28,127 nt of DNA from NCBI GenBank assembly GCA_003427395.1, contig BFEA01000086.1, forward strand, positions 1,854,515-1,882,641. Direction: 5' to 3'. Positions 18,121 through 27,753 of this stretch are shown one piece after another; the first letter of the stretch is position 1, and each line of letters begins with the position of its first letter. The notes beneath the pieces are model-generated. The model saw only the letters and a program-made list of their open reading frames with translations, was not told the DNA's origin and ran no database searches. A program made the translations under genes and the position numbers. The stretch is from Chara braunii. Lineage: Eukaryota > Streptophyta > Charophyceae > Charales > Characeae.

Positions 18121-18603
18121 AGCAAGCATATGTTGTGTCAGGGAGGTCACTGCAGCTTTGAAGTCAACGGTATTGTTACAGATATGCTTGAACCTCGCCG
18201 GCTGTCCCGTGAGCACACCTGCAGGCTGACGAGCTGGGGCATTGGAGGAGGCACTTGGATAATATAGGACAGGAAATGTCCAAGCCTGTGTGTGTTTTTC
18301 GTGAGTGCTTCTTGTGTGTGTGGCAGTGACCATGGTGGCATAAGAAATGCCAGACCACTAAACAAAACCATAATGTTCTTCTATCGATGCATTCTACTGC
18401 AGTTCGAACCGAAGACTTATCAAGGACGACTGCAGCATGACCGCCGTAGATTGGACAACAGATCTTGAAGAATGCTGCAAATTCAGGGAGGATTCCGCCA
18501 GAGTTCAAACTGCTGGGATGTAGATGATGAGTTGGCAACACAACCGCCATAGATGGACGGAACTACTGATCAAGCAAAGAATTGAAAGTTAGCAAGGAAT
18601 GCA

Positions 18604-18679
18604 GCAGGGATGAGGAGAACCTAGGTTAAGAGCCCAGAAGGGAGCAGGGATGCAGAGAACCTAGGTTAAGAGCCCAGAA
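18604..18679. repeat. Two 36-bp direct repeats, period 40
   Basis: The block GCAGGGATG(A/C)(G)GAGAACC... ending AGAGCCCAGAA occurs at 18604-18639 and 18644-18679 with about two differences. Confidence 0.85.
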
Positions 18680-18815
18680 AGCAAGAAGAACCAAAAGTAG
18701 AGGGAGGGAAAGGGGCAGGAGCTGAGGTTAGCACAGTATGGATGGAACTGTGCCCAAATGACGGGAGGTGTATTGTGTCAATGTGCAGGGAAAAAAAATG
18801 GTTCGGACGCTGGCT

Positions 18816-18972
18816 GGGCTAGCTTCATCGCACCGAAAATGGATAGGGGCTCATGGGGCTAGCTTCATCGCACCGAAATTGGATCGGCTTCATCGCACCA
18901 AAAATGGATCTCACTGCACTGTGCCCTGGGCTAGCTTCATCGCACCGGAAATGGATCGGGGCTCAAGTGGTT
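18816..18972. repeat. Four-copy GCTAGCTTCATCGCACC minisatellite
   Basis: GGGCTAGCTTCATCGCACCG followed by AAAATGGAT-type sequence starts at about 18816, 18856 and 18928; a shortened copy without GGGCTA starts at about 18886. Unit lengths differ (about 30-42 bp), so copies have gained and lost segments. Confidence 0.85.
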
Positions 18973-19486
18973 CACCGAAGCAACCGGACCAAACAAATTG
19001 CTTTTTGTTCTTCACTTCCTTCCGTCGTCTGTGGGCGACTTCCTGCCATGAATGGCAGTACCCGCTCTGCTGCTAGCAAAGCCGAGGCGCGTCCAACTTG
19101 TGTGTTTATAACTTGTACAAATATGAGTTTACAATGTCTAGTTTATAGTGGCATGACTCAGAGCAATATTGAATATCTTTGCAGCAGTAATGATAAAGGA
19201 GCAGCAGGTTGATGAGAATAGGACCAGGTTGTTGCAGAGGTGGGATGCTAGACAGATGGCAGTCATCCACAGTACTCGGCCACTCGGTTGCCCAGATGAA
19301 CCCCTCTGAAGACCGCACATTTGATAAAAACATCCATGGCTTCTAAACCTGATGGGATCAGATCAATCAGATGGGTACATACAGGAACATTCGGGGCTTG
19401 ATAAAAGGAAAACAAAGGAAAGAATGCACAAGAAGTGAACAGGACTGCAACATGCAAAAGCATTCAGGCAGCCGTCACGGACGTAC
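18973..19486 (-). other. Possible intron and downstream sequence of the PTH2-like gene
   Basis: On the minus strand a good donor starts at 19486 and acceptor-like pyrimidine tracts ending in AG occur further on (for example TTTGTTTTCCTTTTATCAAG near 19400). I could not find the expected next PTH2 exon, so the gene may be truncated or the exon too diverged to see. Confidence 0.3.
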
Positions 19487-19559
19487 CTGTGTTTTTCCCG
19501 CATCTGACACTATGAACGTAGGAAGCCCCGCCCTCTGTGCGCTGTGCTTCAACTCATTC
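19487..19559 (-). CDS. Exon of a peptidyl-tRNA hydrolase 2 (PTH2) family protein
   Basis: PTH2 enzymes release amino acids or peptides from tRNAs that drop off the ribosome; plant and animal forms are small single-domain proteins. The exon is 73 bp, preceded by acceptor GGCTGTCAG and followed by donor CAG|GTACGT, both strong matches. In phase it reads NELKHSAQRAGLPTFIVSDA followed by GKTQ. The segment from AGLPT through DAG to TQ is the signature of the domain's second half, with the conserved Asp and Thr of the active site present; relatives have Arg where Lys stands before TQ. The N-terminal half (lysine-rich strand and QC.HA helix) and the C-terminal VLAIGP strand were not found nearby, so this may be a gene fragment. 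Chance is unlikely given the motif plus both splice sites. Confidence 0.58.
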
Positions 19560-19833
19560 CTGACAGCCAGGGGCAACATGAGTTCACAGTTCAACAAGTC
19601 AGCAGCCAATGAACTCTACAAATACGGACAAATTGTCATCTGGCCGATATCTTTATTCTGTGAATTCCAACGGCATTGGACAAAACAACAATAAACGCTG
19701 CTTACCACATTTGGTGAAAAGAGAGGAAATGCCATGACACTGGATGCACAAATGTGACAAGACGCATGGCCACATAGAGGAGACCTGCACACATCTGCAG
19801 CATGTCATTCATTAGGCTGGCGCCTTAGGGCAG

Positions 19834-19905
19834 GCACCACTAGTGCTATGTCTGAGGTTTAGGGTTTCAAAACCATGAACCTGGCGAACATAGCACCGGT
19901 GGTGC
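19834..19905. ncRNA. 72-nt foldback (miRNA-precursor-like or tiny MITE)
   Basis: GCACCACTAGTGCTATGT at the left pairs with ACATAGCACCGGTGGTGC at the right: 16 of 18 positions, mismatched only in the central two. Inside, AGGTT pairs with AACCT and GGTT with AACC around a TCAA loop. The stem is long enough for a ~21-nt small RNA. No target duplication or other copy in the window was noticed. Confidence 0.42.
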
Positions 19906-21139
19906 ATGTCGCACAGTCAGAGTCTCCCTTCATGCACTGTTGCTCTCAAAGGCTCTAACATCATAGGTACCACTGTTCATGTATCTCATCCTGAGAACCA
20001 AGCACAGAAATCTTTGTGAGTCTCCATGTCATTCATGAATTCCATCATGTAAACTTGCCCAAGCATACAGCTAGGTGCTCCTAAGGGTATCCATGCAAGG
20101 ACGACATGCACATGATCCAAGGGTGTACTAACACCAAGGCTTTGCCCCAAGTGTCTGGCCGGGATGGCAACCAATGACGAAGAAGAAGCTTTCGGACAAC
20201 CTTTTTCATAGTTTGTGGGTGACAAATTTTCCACACAAACCTCCGCCTATTTTCCCAAGGGACTCGAAATGCAGAGTCTGTTTCATAAAACATGCGGTCA
20301 AGATTGACTCAACAGACAGGAATGCAAAGTACAGCACAGAAAGATTGTGCAGCAAACGTCTACTTTTCTTCTACATTCCCATACAGTGTCATGCAGTTGT
20401 CCTCCACCACAAAGTATGCTGCATGGAATTGACTAATTGAAGGTCAGATGGATATTTTGAAGATGATGACAGAAACAAGATGAACTTGTTATGTGCCTGA
20501 TTGAAACGAAATCCAACATGGCAACCACACGTTCGCATACACATGCGCAATGACAAGTGGACTTGGAGAGAGCAATCCACACCAAACCAGATAAGGAAAA
20601 TACACAGCGGAAGCACACAAATACCCAACATAGAATTGAATTGAAAATCACTTCTAATTACCGTCTCTCGAACTCTCTCCCTAATTCAATCAGCACACGA
20701 ACTTTCCCAAGAATCCCAACCACGTTATAAACACCCACGGACCATTTTTTTACAAAGTTTCATCGAAATACCAGGAGTCTTCTTCTTCCTCCCACTATCC
20801 CCAAGCTCGAGCTATGGCGCCACTCCCAGTTTCAGCGCCCAACCAGACAAGCCAGCAAATGCCACACACCCTCCTGAACCCAATGCATCACTATGCAGCA
20901 CTCGCGCAGCCCAGCTGCAGATGATGTGTCCACTCAGCAGGGGAGCGCAGCTCCTAGGATGACGAACAAGAACACCAACTCGATGAAGATGAAGGCCTGC
21001 CACATGGAAGAAGACTTCAAAGAGCTGCTTCGTGGCAGCTGCCCAAAACAGCACACAAATAGGAGGAAGCGCTCTTCAGTACTTGGGCGCCTAGCCCAGT
21101 GCTGCCATCCACAAAGCTGCACTGCGGAGTAGAAACGAC
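19906..21139. other. Spacer with unassigned short frames
   Basis: No gene recognised. The minus-strand frame 20934-21122 (62 codons) contains a strongly hydrophobic run, MWQAFIFIELVFLFVILGAA, which could be a membrane helix. Another minus frame, 19986-20234, gives unremarkable sequence. A donor-like ACG|GTAATT occurs on the minus strand near 20660. These could be exons of a minus-strand gene including 19487-19559, but I cannot join them. Confidence 0.3.
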
Positions 21140-21578
21140 ATTGTCATCCCAATTCTTAACGGAATCGGTCAGAGTAAAGGTCGTTTTGGGGGATTTGGCC
21201 CTGGGCGAATTCGAATTTGAGGTTAGTTTTAGTGAAAAGTTAGTGTTATAGAAGATAGAGAGAGAAAGAGCTGCGGGGGAGATGGTGGATGGAAGATATG
21301 GCAGAGAGGAAGATGTTAAGCTCATCCGATTCTTGACAGAATCGGACGAGCAACGAGGTGATTCCGGGGTATTGAGCCGAGGAGAATCTAATAGCGGTGT
21401 TAGATTTTGGGTTGGAGTGCCCGGAGAGGCGCGGGGAGAGTAAGAAGGTGCGCCGAGTTGTCGTGAGTGTGAACGGGCTGGGGAGATCGATGTACCTTCC
21501 TCTGTTTGGAAGGTTCATTTCAACTTTGCTCATCCTATCAATAAGAGAGAGAGAAGGCACAGGGGTGGGGCAGTGCAT
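21140..21578 (-). other. GA-rich segment, possibly intronic or leader
   Basis: Purine-rich on the plus strand (GAGAGAGAAAGAG near 21257 and 21545). Open minus frames here are Ser/Pro/Leu-rich and follow directly after the donor at 21579-21587, so if that donor is real this is intron. No domain recognised. Confidence 0.3.
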
Positions 21579-21587
21579 ACTTACCTG

Positions 21588-21841
21588 GCCGGAGCGTAGC
21601 TGTGATCACGAAGGCGGACAGCAGACTGAGAGTCGAACGGAAGGGCAGGGCAGGCGCGGTCTATCAAGGTGTGCAAATTCCTCGGACGATCGGAGGCACA
21701 AGGCGACCTGAAAGTCAGGTTGCAGGAGCCGTGGGTACCAGGTAGGATTTGGCGTAATGTGGCAGATGGTAATGTATCTTCCCATGTTCCAGGGAAAAAA
21801 TCATCCGCTATTTGCATATGATGGTGGGCGTATCTTCCCAC
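21588..21841 (-). CDS. Candidate exon ending at a perfect splice donor, unknown product
   Basis: The minus-strand frame from 21841 runs about 84 codons and stops exactly inside CCAG|GTAAGT (21579-21590), a consensus 5' splice site, as expected of an exon. The translation contains FFPGTWEDTLP, a peptide repeated in variant form in upstream sequence (AGTWEDTPT, ARIWEDTLQ). No family recognised; the exon start is not determined. Confidence 0.33.
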
Positions 21842-22113
21842 GTTCCAGCCAAAGATTTACTCGAAAATAGCATGTCCGGTACTGGCCCGATAGTCGTAAC
21901 CTTCGTACCTGATTCGACAGTGCCATTGTTGTGATGCGCTTCTGCGGTGGTTTTCGGATCGTTCGCAGCAGGGGGGGAAGAGTAGAGCGTGAAGGCAGAC
22001 ATATGGAAGAAAGCGGAGGAAAGGGTGCGCAGCAAGAAGAGGAGCAGTGGACGTGACGTGAGCAACAAAGGAAGTTTGGGCTTAAACTGTAATGTGTCTT
22101 CCCATATTCTGGC
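21770..22113 (-). repeat. Three short repeats encoding (G/I)TWEDT-like peptide
   Basis: TATCTTCCCATGTTCCAG near 21775, TATCTTCCCACGTTCCAG near 21832 and TGTCTTCCCATATTCTGG near 22095 on the plus strand. Similarity extends some 20-30 bp beyond in the first two (CATC/ATTT and ATAGCAT blocks). On the minus strand they read xxTWEDT or RIWEDT. Confidence 0.55.
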
Positions 22114-22277
22114 GGAAGATTCAGTCTCGCTCGGCACAGTTTGGTGAATAGTAGAAGGAGGCCATTTGCTGCTCGTGGTGTTCATAGAGGTCACGGTCCC
22201 CAGCTTTGTTCTGGCAGTCGTCATCTTGAAGTTCGTACTTATTGCGGTCGAAATGCCTTTTACACAGCACTCTTCGA

Positions 22278-22709
22278 CGCGCTTGTGGCCACGCTGATTC
22301 CTTGCCTCATGTTTTCTTGAGAGCACCATCCTGTCTTCCACGACTCGTCCCTGATCCACGGGAGAACCTGTTCTTTCGTACAGAGGTGACAGGCTATCGC
22401 CATGGTCGAGTCTCCTACTTCTGCGCTCGTGGCCACGCTGATTCCTTGCCCCATGTTGGCTTGAGAGCACCATCCTGTCTTCCACGACTCTTCACCGATC
22501 CACGGGAGAACCAGTTCGTTCATACAGAGGTGACAGGCTGACACCATGGTTGAGTCTCCTACTTGCGCGCTCGTGGCCACGCTGATTCCTTGCCTCATGT
22601 TTGCTTGAGAGCATCATCCTGTCTTCCACGACTCTTTCCCGATCCACGGGAGAACCTGTTCGTTTGTACAGAGGTGACAAGCTGACGCCATGGTTGAGTC
22701 TCCTACTCA
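22278..22709 (-). repeat. 144-bp tandem repeat, three copies
   Basis: GTGGCCACGCTGATTCCTTGCC recurs at 22285, 22429 and 22573, exactly 144 bp apart, with high identity over the whole unit. 144 is 48 codons, so frames remain in phase. One minus-strand frame gives a peptide repeat with GDSTM, a CHLC pair, LPWI, SWKTGWCSQ and GISVATSA; it is open through two units (22260-22598), while the third has TGA where the others have TGG (Trp). A second minus frame (21808-22485) and a plus frame are also open. No similarity to a known family. Confidence 0.88.
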
Positions 22710-22817
22710 CGCAGCTCAAGACTGAGTTACGAATGTTTGAGAGGAGAAAGAGTATATGAGAGACAAAGTAAGAGGAGGGACAAAAGAGGTAGGAAGGAGA
22801 GCTAAGGAACTGCTTAC

Positions 22818-23369
22818 CTGGCAAGCGGAGCTGACGGTGTTAAGGAGGTTGGTGGTGCTGTGTGACTGAGGCACTGCGGATCGCCGGGCAGCTTGATCAC
22901 TGCGGTATCCTTTGCAGTGCCTTGGCTGTGCACCCAGGCTGCCCAACTGTGTTATCTTGTCAATGTTTCTGCTACAACGGTTGCTGCGGCTACTACAGAC
23001 CGTGGTGTCTGCTGCTGATTGCTGCTGAGGCACAGAGTGTCCATACTGCTGCATGCGGTCTAATGATAACATCAAGTGTCGTGGATTGCCGTGTTTTGCA
23101 CTATATTGTTGAGCCTTGTAGTGTGGTACTGTGACATGGTATTTTGTTCTCAGTGCACTACTACAGTTCCTTGCGGGGGCCAGGATCGTTGTATGCATAG
23201 CTCTTATTTGAGTTATGTTGTGTCCTGCCTGCATTTTGGATGGAGCTCGAGGGTGTGCTCTATTTGCACGCAGTTGTACTAGGCTGAGCAGAGGCAGCTT
23301 AGGCTGAGTGGTGGCAGGTTGGTCAGGAGAAACGGCGCTGCAATCCACGAAAGTGGTCAGGCTCTGCAA
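22818..23369 (-). CDS. Candidate exon ending at a strong splice donor, unknown product
   Basis: About 184 open minus-strand codons from 23369 to the donor CCAG|GTAAGC near 22817 (the frame runs on to 22716). The translation is Ser/Gln/Ala-rich without a recognisable domain (for example DRMQQYGHSVPQQQSAADTTVCSSRSNRC). The reverse strand is also partly open. The donor is the main support; start and upstream exons are unknown. Confidence 0.3.
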
Positions 23370-23714
23370 GGGGGTCTTTGTTGTGGTTTGGAGGGTCGTC
23401 AGGGAGTCAACAGTTGGTGGTTTGACTCCAGTTAACCAAGTTGCTGCGTATTTTGGCCACTATTGCAGGGCCCTCAGGCGGCTGAAGGCTTCAAGGCCCT
23501 CTCACACGAGTCTGAGTGCACCTCTCCTGGATCTGAGTGACTACACTTATCTCCCTCTGCCTCAGTCTAGTCTTTGGTTCAGAGAGGAAGGCGGCAGGCG
23601 AGATTGCAGCCGGTAATTTGTGCCAAGGCCTCTGTGGGAGGTTGCCCCACCCATTGCGGGGGCTCTGCCGGAACTTGGGTGAGGTTCTGGAGGCAGGGAA
23701 CTGAGTCGTTTTGG
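23370..23714. other. Spacer, no gene recognised
   Basis: Open frames on both strands, none with known similarity. It leads into the LTR fragment without a visible junction motif. Confidence 0.4.
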
Positions 23715-24006
23715 AACTAGAAACGCCCTCGACTAGGCCACCTATGCGATTGCAGCTGATTAGCTTTCGCACGTGGCTCGGTAGCTCGGCGGGGATACAC
23801 CCGTTCAAGGGTGGTGACAACCCCTTGGGCGGAGGTAGTTGTACCTCGCATGGCCCTATCCTGTCGTAGGGGTTCACAAGAGGTATGACTGGCGCACTCG
23901 GCCGGAGCGGTGATAGAAGCTCCATTGCACCGTGATAAGAAAGTCTTGCACGAATCTTGTGTGACGAGGCCGGGATGGTCCCCCAGTGGGACCAATGCGC
24001 TCGACA
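23715..24006 (+). repeat. Truncated LTR of the first (LARD-like) family
   Basis: Blocks in order match the right third of the LTR at 484-1271: GAAACGCCCTCG, CTATGCGATTGCA, GCTTTCGCACGTGGCTCGGTAG, GGCGGGGATACACCC, GGTATGACTGGCGCACTCGG, GTGACGAGGCCGGGATGGTC and CAATGCGCTCGACA at the end. The end coincides with the LTR terminus (CGACA). No primer site follows. More diverged than the copy at 5035. Confidence 0.72.
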
Positions 24007-24013
24007 GCGCTTT

Positions 24014-25131
24014 GCACCTTGACCAGTTGAGGAGGTCAATCCCCTCTGGTCAAAGCCTGCAGAGTCTTCCTCATACTCCATGGCATGCAACCTCCCTTCA
24101 CTTTTCTTCTGACCCTGAGAAGGGGAGGTGCTTCTCTTCCGGAAAGTGGACTGAATTTGGAGTTTGGCCTCCAAATCCAAGGCTGCTCCGCCAAAGACCC
24201 TCATGTCCTTGTGGGCTGCAGTATATAAGGTATGTGCATAGCTTATCGGAGTAGCTTGGATACACAACTACAATTTGTCCTAGTCTGACATTGATAACCC
24301 AGTGGTAGAGGTTAGTCTTTCCCAAACTGCATAGAGCTTGGAGAGGGATCCCTGCCATTGTGACTGTCCTATCCTCATAAGCTCTGCAACAGCTTCCTTG
24401 GCTCTCTCTGGATCGGCGAACCTCTCCTCCAGGCCCTAAATATGTGGCCCAATCTTACTGTAATAGCCCAGTCCGCCAGCCATTTTTGGCCCTTATTGGC
24501 CTCAAAAGTTGGCCCACTGAAGTGCAAGCCCTCCCAAACGGGCCACAATCGACTGCACCTTGGTGACCTCTAGGCAAGTGAGTTCCTTGAGGTACGATCT
24601 CATTGAGGCAGTCCAATCTGCTACATCCACTTTGGGGTTATCCCCAGTGAATGTAGTATCAGGCTGGACTGTCTTGAGGTGCCTCGATTCCTGGTCGCCT
24701 AAGCCTACAGTCACTTTAGCCTAAGAAGTTACAGGGTGTCTGGCCACAAGCTGCAGAGACCACCTTTGGGGGTGCGGTCAGTCTGCTCTAGGGGTTACTG
24801 GCTCGGGATGTTGCAGCAGCAGAAGACCTTGCATGGAAATGGGGTGTAGTACGAGGAGTATGACTAGGTGCAAGTGTGGAACTGGGAGGGGGAGGAAGAA
24901 ACAAACTGCTGTCTGCAGAGAATCTGCTGAAGGAAGCAGTGAGGGAGAACACAGTGGCCGCAATGGTGGACAGTTTGCCCTCCATCGTAGTCAGCCTGTT
25001 GTCCCAGGAGGTATGCCCCTTTCTAGCGCCTCTCCTGCTGATTTCTTGCATCTTTTTGGCTTCTTTTGCCGCCTCCATTTTCAACCTCTCCACCTTTGAG
25101 CTGGCTGCCTCTGCAGCCTTCCTCACCCCTT
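24014..25131 (-). pseudogene. gag: Broken Ty3/gypsy-type gag fragment
   Basis: Read on the minus strand from about 25131: a Lys/Glu/Ala-rich coiled-coil start (VERLKMEAAKEAKKMQEIS), a Ser/Pro-rich linker, then FTGDNPKVDVADWTASMRSY and VQSIVARLGGLALQWANF at 24714-24502, the pattern of the retrotransposon capsid start where a short helix-rich segment ends in a Trp. Further on, in another frame, come ERAKEAVAELMRIGQSQWQGSL and, beyond two in-frame TAG codons near 24290-24270, HKDMRVFGGAALDLEAKL. It ends at the LTR fragment (24006). No protease or pol follows. It is not the same family as the gag at 11639-13579. Confidence 0.65.
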
Positions 25132-25905
25132 GACTTCCTGTTCAATCAGACTTTTGGGGCTTTTCCCCTAGCTGTTCGAGGTATCCCATATTTCATAAGT
25201 TTTTTTTAATCAAATACAATACAATGCAGAAGTGGTCAAGGATGCAGACCAATCACTATCCTGCCCAATATAGAATAGAGTACTGATTTGAGACTCAGAC
25301 AGATTAATGGACTCGCACGGACCGTTTTCTGGCTGACTCACAGGTGTGACACTGACCGGCAAGACTGACCAATAGGACTGCGTATCCAAGGGCACTCTTG
25401 ATTGATCGGTCAATTACCGTTCATCAGTTCAATACTCATTCCCAAGCCTGAGGAGGAGGGGTTATAGCAGGTGCTGGACTGAAACACAGTGACTGACACC
25501 CAAGCACATATGGACCCAACCTTGACCCACAAATGTCTTTTCACCTGAGTGAGGACGCCGCCCGGCCGGGCCTGCACGGGAGGGCCGCCCGGGTACACTG
25601 GGCAAGCCAGAAAAACAGCCAGAATTTTTTTTAATTTGTTTTTGGGAACCGGGGTCATTCTGCGCTTGGCGAGAGGACCCCGAATCTGCAATAAAATTTT
25701 GGTTTGGGGGGGGGTTGGGGTGGGGGGTGCTGGGGTTGGGGGCTTTGTCTGTATGTTGCCTGCTGTATGCTGAATGTATGTCAACTGATATGTACTGGGT
25801 TGGGTGCTCTGCATGTTTGTTGTCTGCTGCTCTGATGTCTGCTGCATGCATGTTATCGACCCTTTCATTCTGAAGAAGAACAAGAGTGACAAAAAATGAC
25901 GAAGA
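25132..25905. other. Spacer, GC-rich core, no gene
   Basis: Holds T- and G-homopolymer-rich sequence (25202-25210, 25700-25745), a GC-rich part with the perfect 12-bp palindrome GCCCGGCCGGGC at 25560-25571, and CTGCTGCATGC-rich sequence near 25810-25855. Open frames on the minus strand continue from the satellite DNA and are compositional. Confidence 0.5.
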
Positions 25906-25907
25906 CT

Positions 25908-25952
25908 GACGAGAAGAAGAAGAAGAAGAAGAAGAAGAAGAAGAAGAAGAAG
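25908..25952 (+). repeat. (GAA)n microsatellite
   Basis: About 15 uninterrupted AAG/GAA triplets. Confidence 0.97.
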
Positions 25953-25967
25953 ACTGATAAGACGGAT

Positions 25968-26375
25968 GGATGATAGAGGATGGAGGATGGAGAATGGAGG
26001 ATGTAGAATGGAGGATGGAGAATGGCGAGATGGGATGGATGATGGAGGATGGAGGATGGAGGATGGCGAATGGCGAGATGGGATGGAGGATGGAGGTTGG
26101 AGGATGGAGGATGGAGGATGGAGGATGGGATGGAGGGAGTGATGGATGGATGGATGATGGAGGATGGCGAGATGGGATGGAGGGCGGGAGGGATGGAGGA
26201 TGGAGGATGGCGAGATGGGATGCAGGGAGGGAGGGATGGATGATGGATGAGGAAGAATAGCGAAATGGGATGGAGGGAGTGATGGATGGATGGACTAGGA
26301 GGATGGAGAGATGGGATTGAGGGAGGGAGGGATGGAAGATGGAGGATGGAGGATGGAGAAAGGCAGGGAGGAGTA
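25968..26375 (+). repeat. GGATGGA-type minisatellite
   Basis: Degenerate 7-bp units (GGAGGAT, GGATGGA, GGCGAGATGGGATGGA) over about 400 bp, with longer composite units such as GATGGAGGATGGCGAGATGGGATGGAGGG recurring. The plus strand has almost no C or T other than the T of GAT. Confidence 0.95.
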
Positions 26376-26644
26376 GGGAAGGAGGGGAAGAAGAAGACGA
26401 GGAGAGAAGAAGACCTAATGATGGGGGAAGAAGAAGAAGAAGAAGAAGAAGAAGAAGAAGAAGAGAGGTGAGGAGGGGAAGAAGAAGAAGATGAAGAAAG
26501 GTCGAGGAGAAAGATGAAAACACAAGGGGGAGGAGGGGAAGAAGAAGAAGACGAGAGGACGACGAGCAGAGAAGAAGGAGAAGAAGAAGATGACCGAAGA
26601 AGGAGGGGGAGGAGGACAGCCTTCGTTGTTGTTGTTGTTTTTTT

Positions 26645-26688
26645 AGCCTAACGCGTCTCACGTGACCTACCGAAAGTCGACGAACTGG
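26645..26688 (+). repeat. Conserved satellite module, copy 1
   Basis: CCTAACGCGTCTCACGTGAC followed by CTACCGAAAGTCGACGAACT, preceded by GTTGTTTTTTTAG. Contains the palindromes CACGTG and GTCGAC. Confidence 0.9.
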
Positions 26689-26807
26689 AAGAAGAAGAAG
26701 AAGCAGAAGGATAAAAAGAAGAAGAAGAAGAAGAAGAAGAAGAAGAAGAAGAAGAAGAAGAAGAAGAAGAAGAAGAAGAAGAAGAAGAAGAAGAAGAAGA
26801 AGAAGAA

Positions 26808-26808
26808 N
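26808..26808. other. Single unresolved base at a probable collapsed joint
   Basis: One N between a long GAA run and GAGGGATGGAAGATGGAGG, a sequence that repeats 26326 onward. It probably marks a closed gap and not one uncertain base. Confidence 0.7.
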
Positions 26809-27135
26809 GAGGGATGGAAGATGGAGGATGGAGGATGGAGAAAGGCAGGGAGGAGTAGGGAAGGAGGGGAAGAAGAAGACGAGGAGAGAAGAAGACCTAA
26901 TGAGGGGGGAGGAAGAAGAAGAAGAAGAAGAAGAAGAAGAAGAAGAAGAGAGGTGAGGAGGGGAAGAAGAAGAAGAAGAACGGTCGAGGAGAAAGATGCA
27001 AACACAGGGGGCAGGAGGGGAAGAAGAAGAAGACGAGAGGACGACGAGCAGAGAAGAAGGAGAAGAAGGAGAAGAAGAAGATGACCGAAGAAGGAGGGGG
27101 AGGAGGATGGCCTTCGTTGTTTGTTTGTTTTTTTT

Positions 27136-27179
27136 AGCCTAACGCGTCTCATGTGACCTACCGAAAGTCGACGAACTAG
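27136..27179 (+). repeat. Conserved satellite module, copy 2
   Basis: As copy 1 but CATGTG in place of CACGTG and GAACTAG at the end; 491 bp after copy 1. Confidence 0.9.
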
Positions 27180-27424
27180 AAGAAGAAGAAGAAGCAGAAG
27201 GATAAAAAGAAGAAGAAGAAGAAGAAGAAGAAGAAGAAGAAGAAGAGGTGAGGAAGGGAAGAAGAAGAAGATGAAGAAAGGTCGAGGGGAAAGATGAAAA
27301 AACGAGGGGGAGGAGGGGAAGGAGTGGAAGACGAGATGACGATGAGGAGAAAAGAAGAAGGAGAAGAAGAAGATGACCGAAGAAGGAGGGGAAGGAGGAC
27401 GACCTTCGTTTTTTCTTTTTTTTT

Positions 27425-27469
27425 CAACCTAACGTGTCTCACGTGACCTACCGAATGTCGACGAACTGG
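27425..27469 (+). repeat. Conserved satellite module, copy 3
   Basis: CCTAACGTGTCTCACGTGAC followed by CTACCGAATGTCGACGAACT; 289 bp after copy 2. A reduced copy (CGTATCTCACATGACCTGCAG) lies at 27678-27698. Confidence 0.9.
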
Positions 27470-27722
27470 AAGAAGAAGAAGAAGCAGAAGAAGAAGAAGA
27501 AGAAGAAGATGAAAGCGCGAGGTGGACGAGGAGAAGACGAAGAAGACGAGTGGAGGAGGAGGAGGAGAAAGGAAGAAGGAGGAGGAGGAGGAGGAGAGAA
27601 GAAGAAGAAGAAGAAGAAGTAGAAAAAGATGAGCCGAGTAGGAGGGGAGGTGGGGGGAAGGTTAGGTGGACGGCCTGTCGTATCTCACATGACCTGCAGA
27701 AGAAGAAGAAGAAGAAGAAGAA

Positions 27723-27753
<31 letters not shown>

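Noticed and set aside
20934-21122. Assigning the hydrophobic minus-strand frame as the membrane anchor of the PTH2-like protein
   Set aside because: The order on the strand would fit, but no exon joining it to 19487-19559 and no donor at its end could be found.
22242-22541. Plus-strand frame through the 144-bp repeat
   Set aside because: Openness follows from the period being a multiple of three; the neighbouring splice donors are on the minus strand.
25462-26661. 399-codon Leu/Ser/Pro-rich minus-strand frame
   Set aside because: It is the reverse reading of the GGATGGA minisatellite and GAA repeats; no start context or domain.
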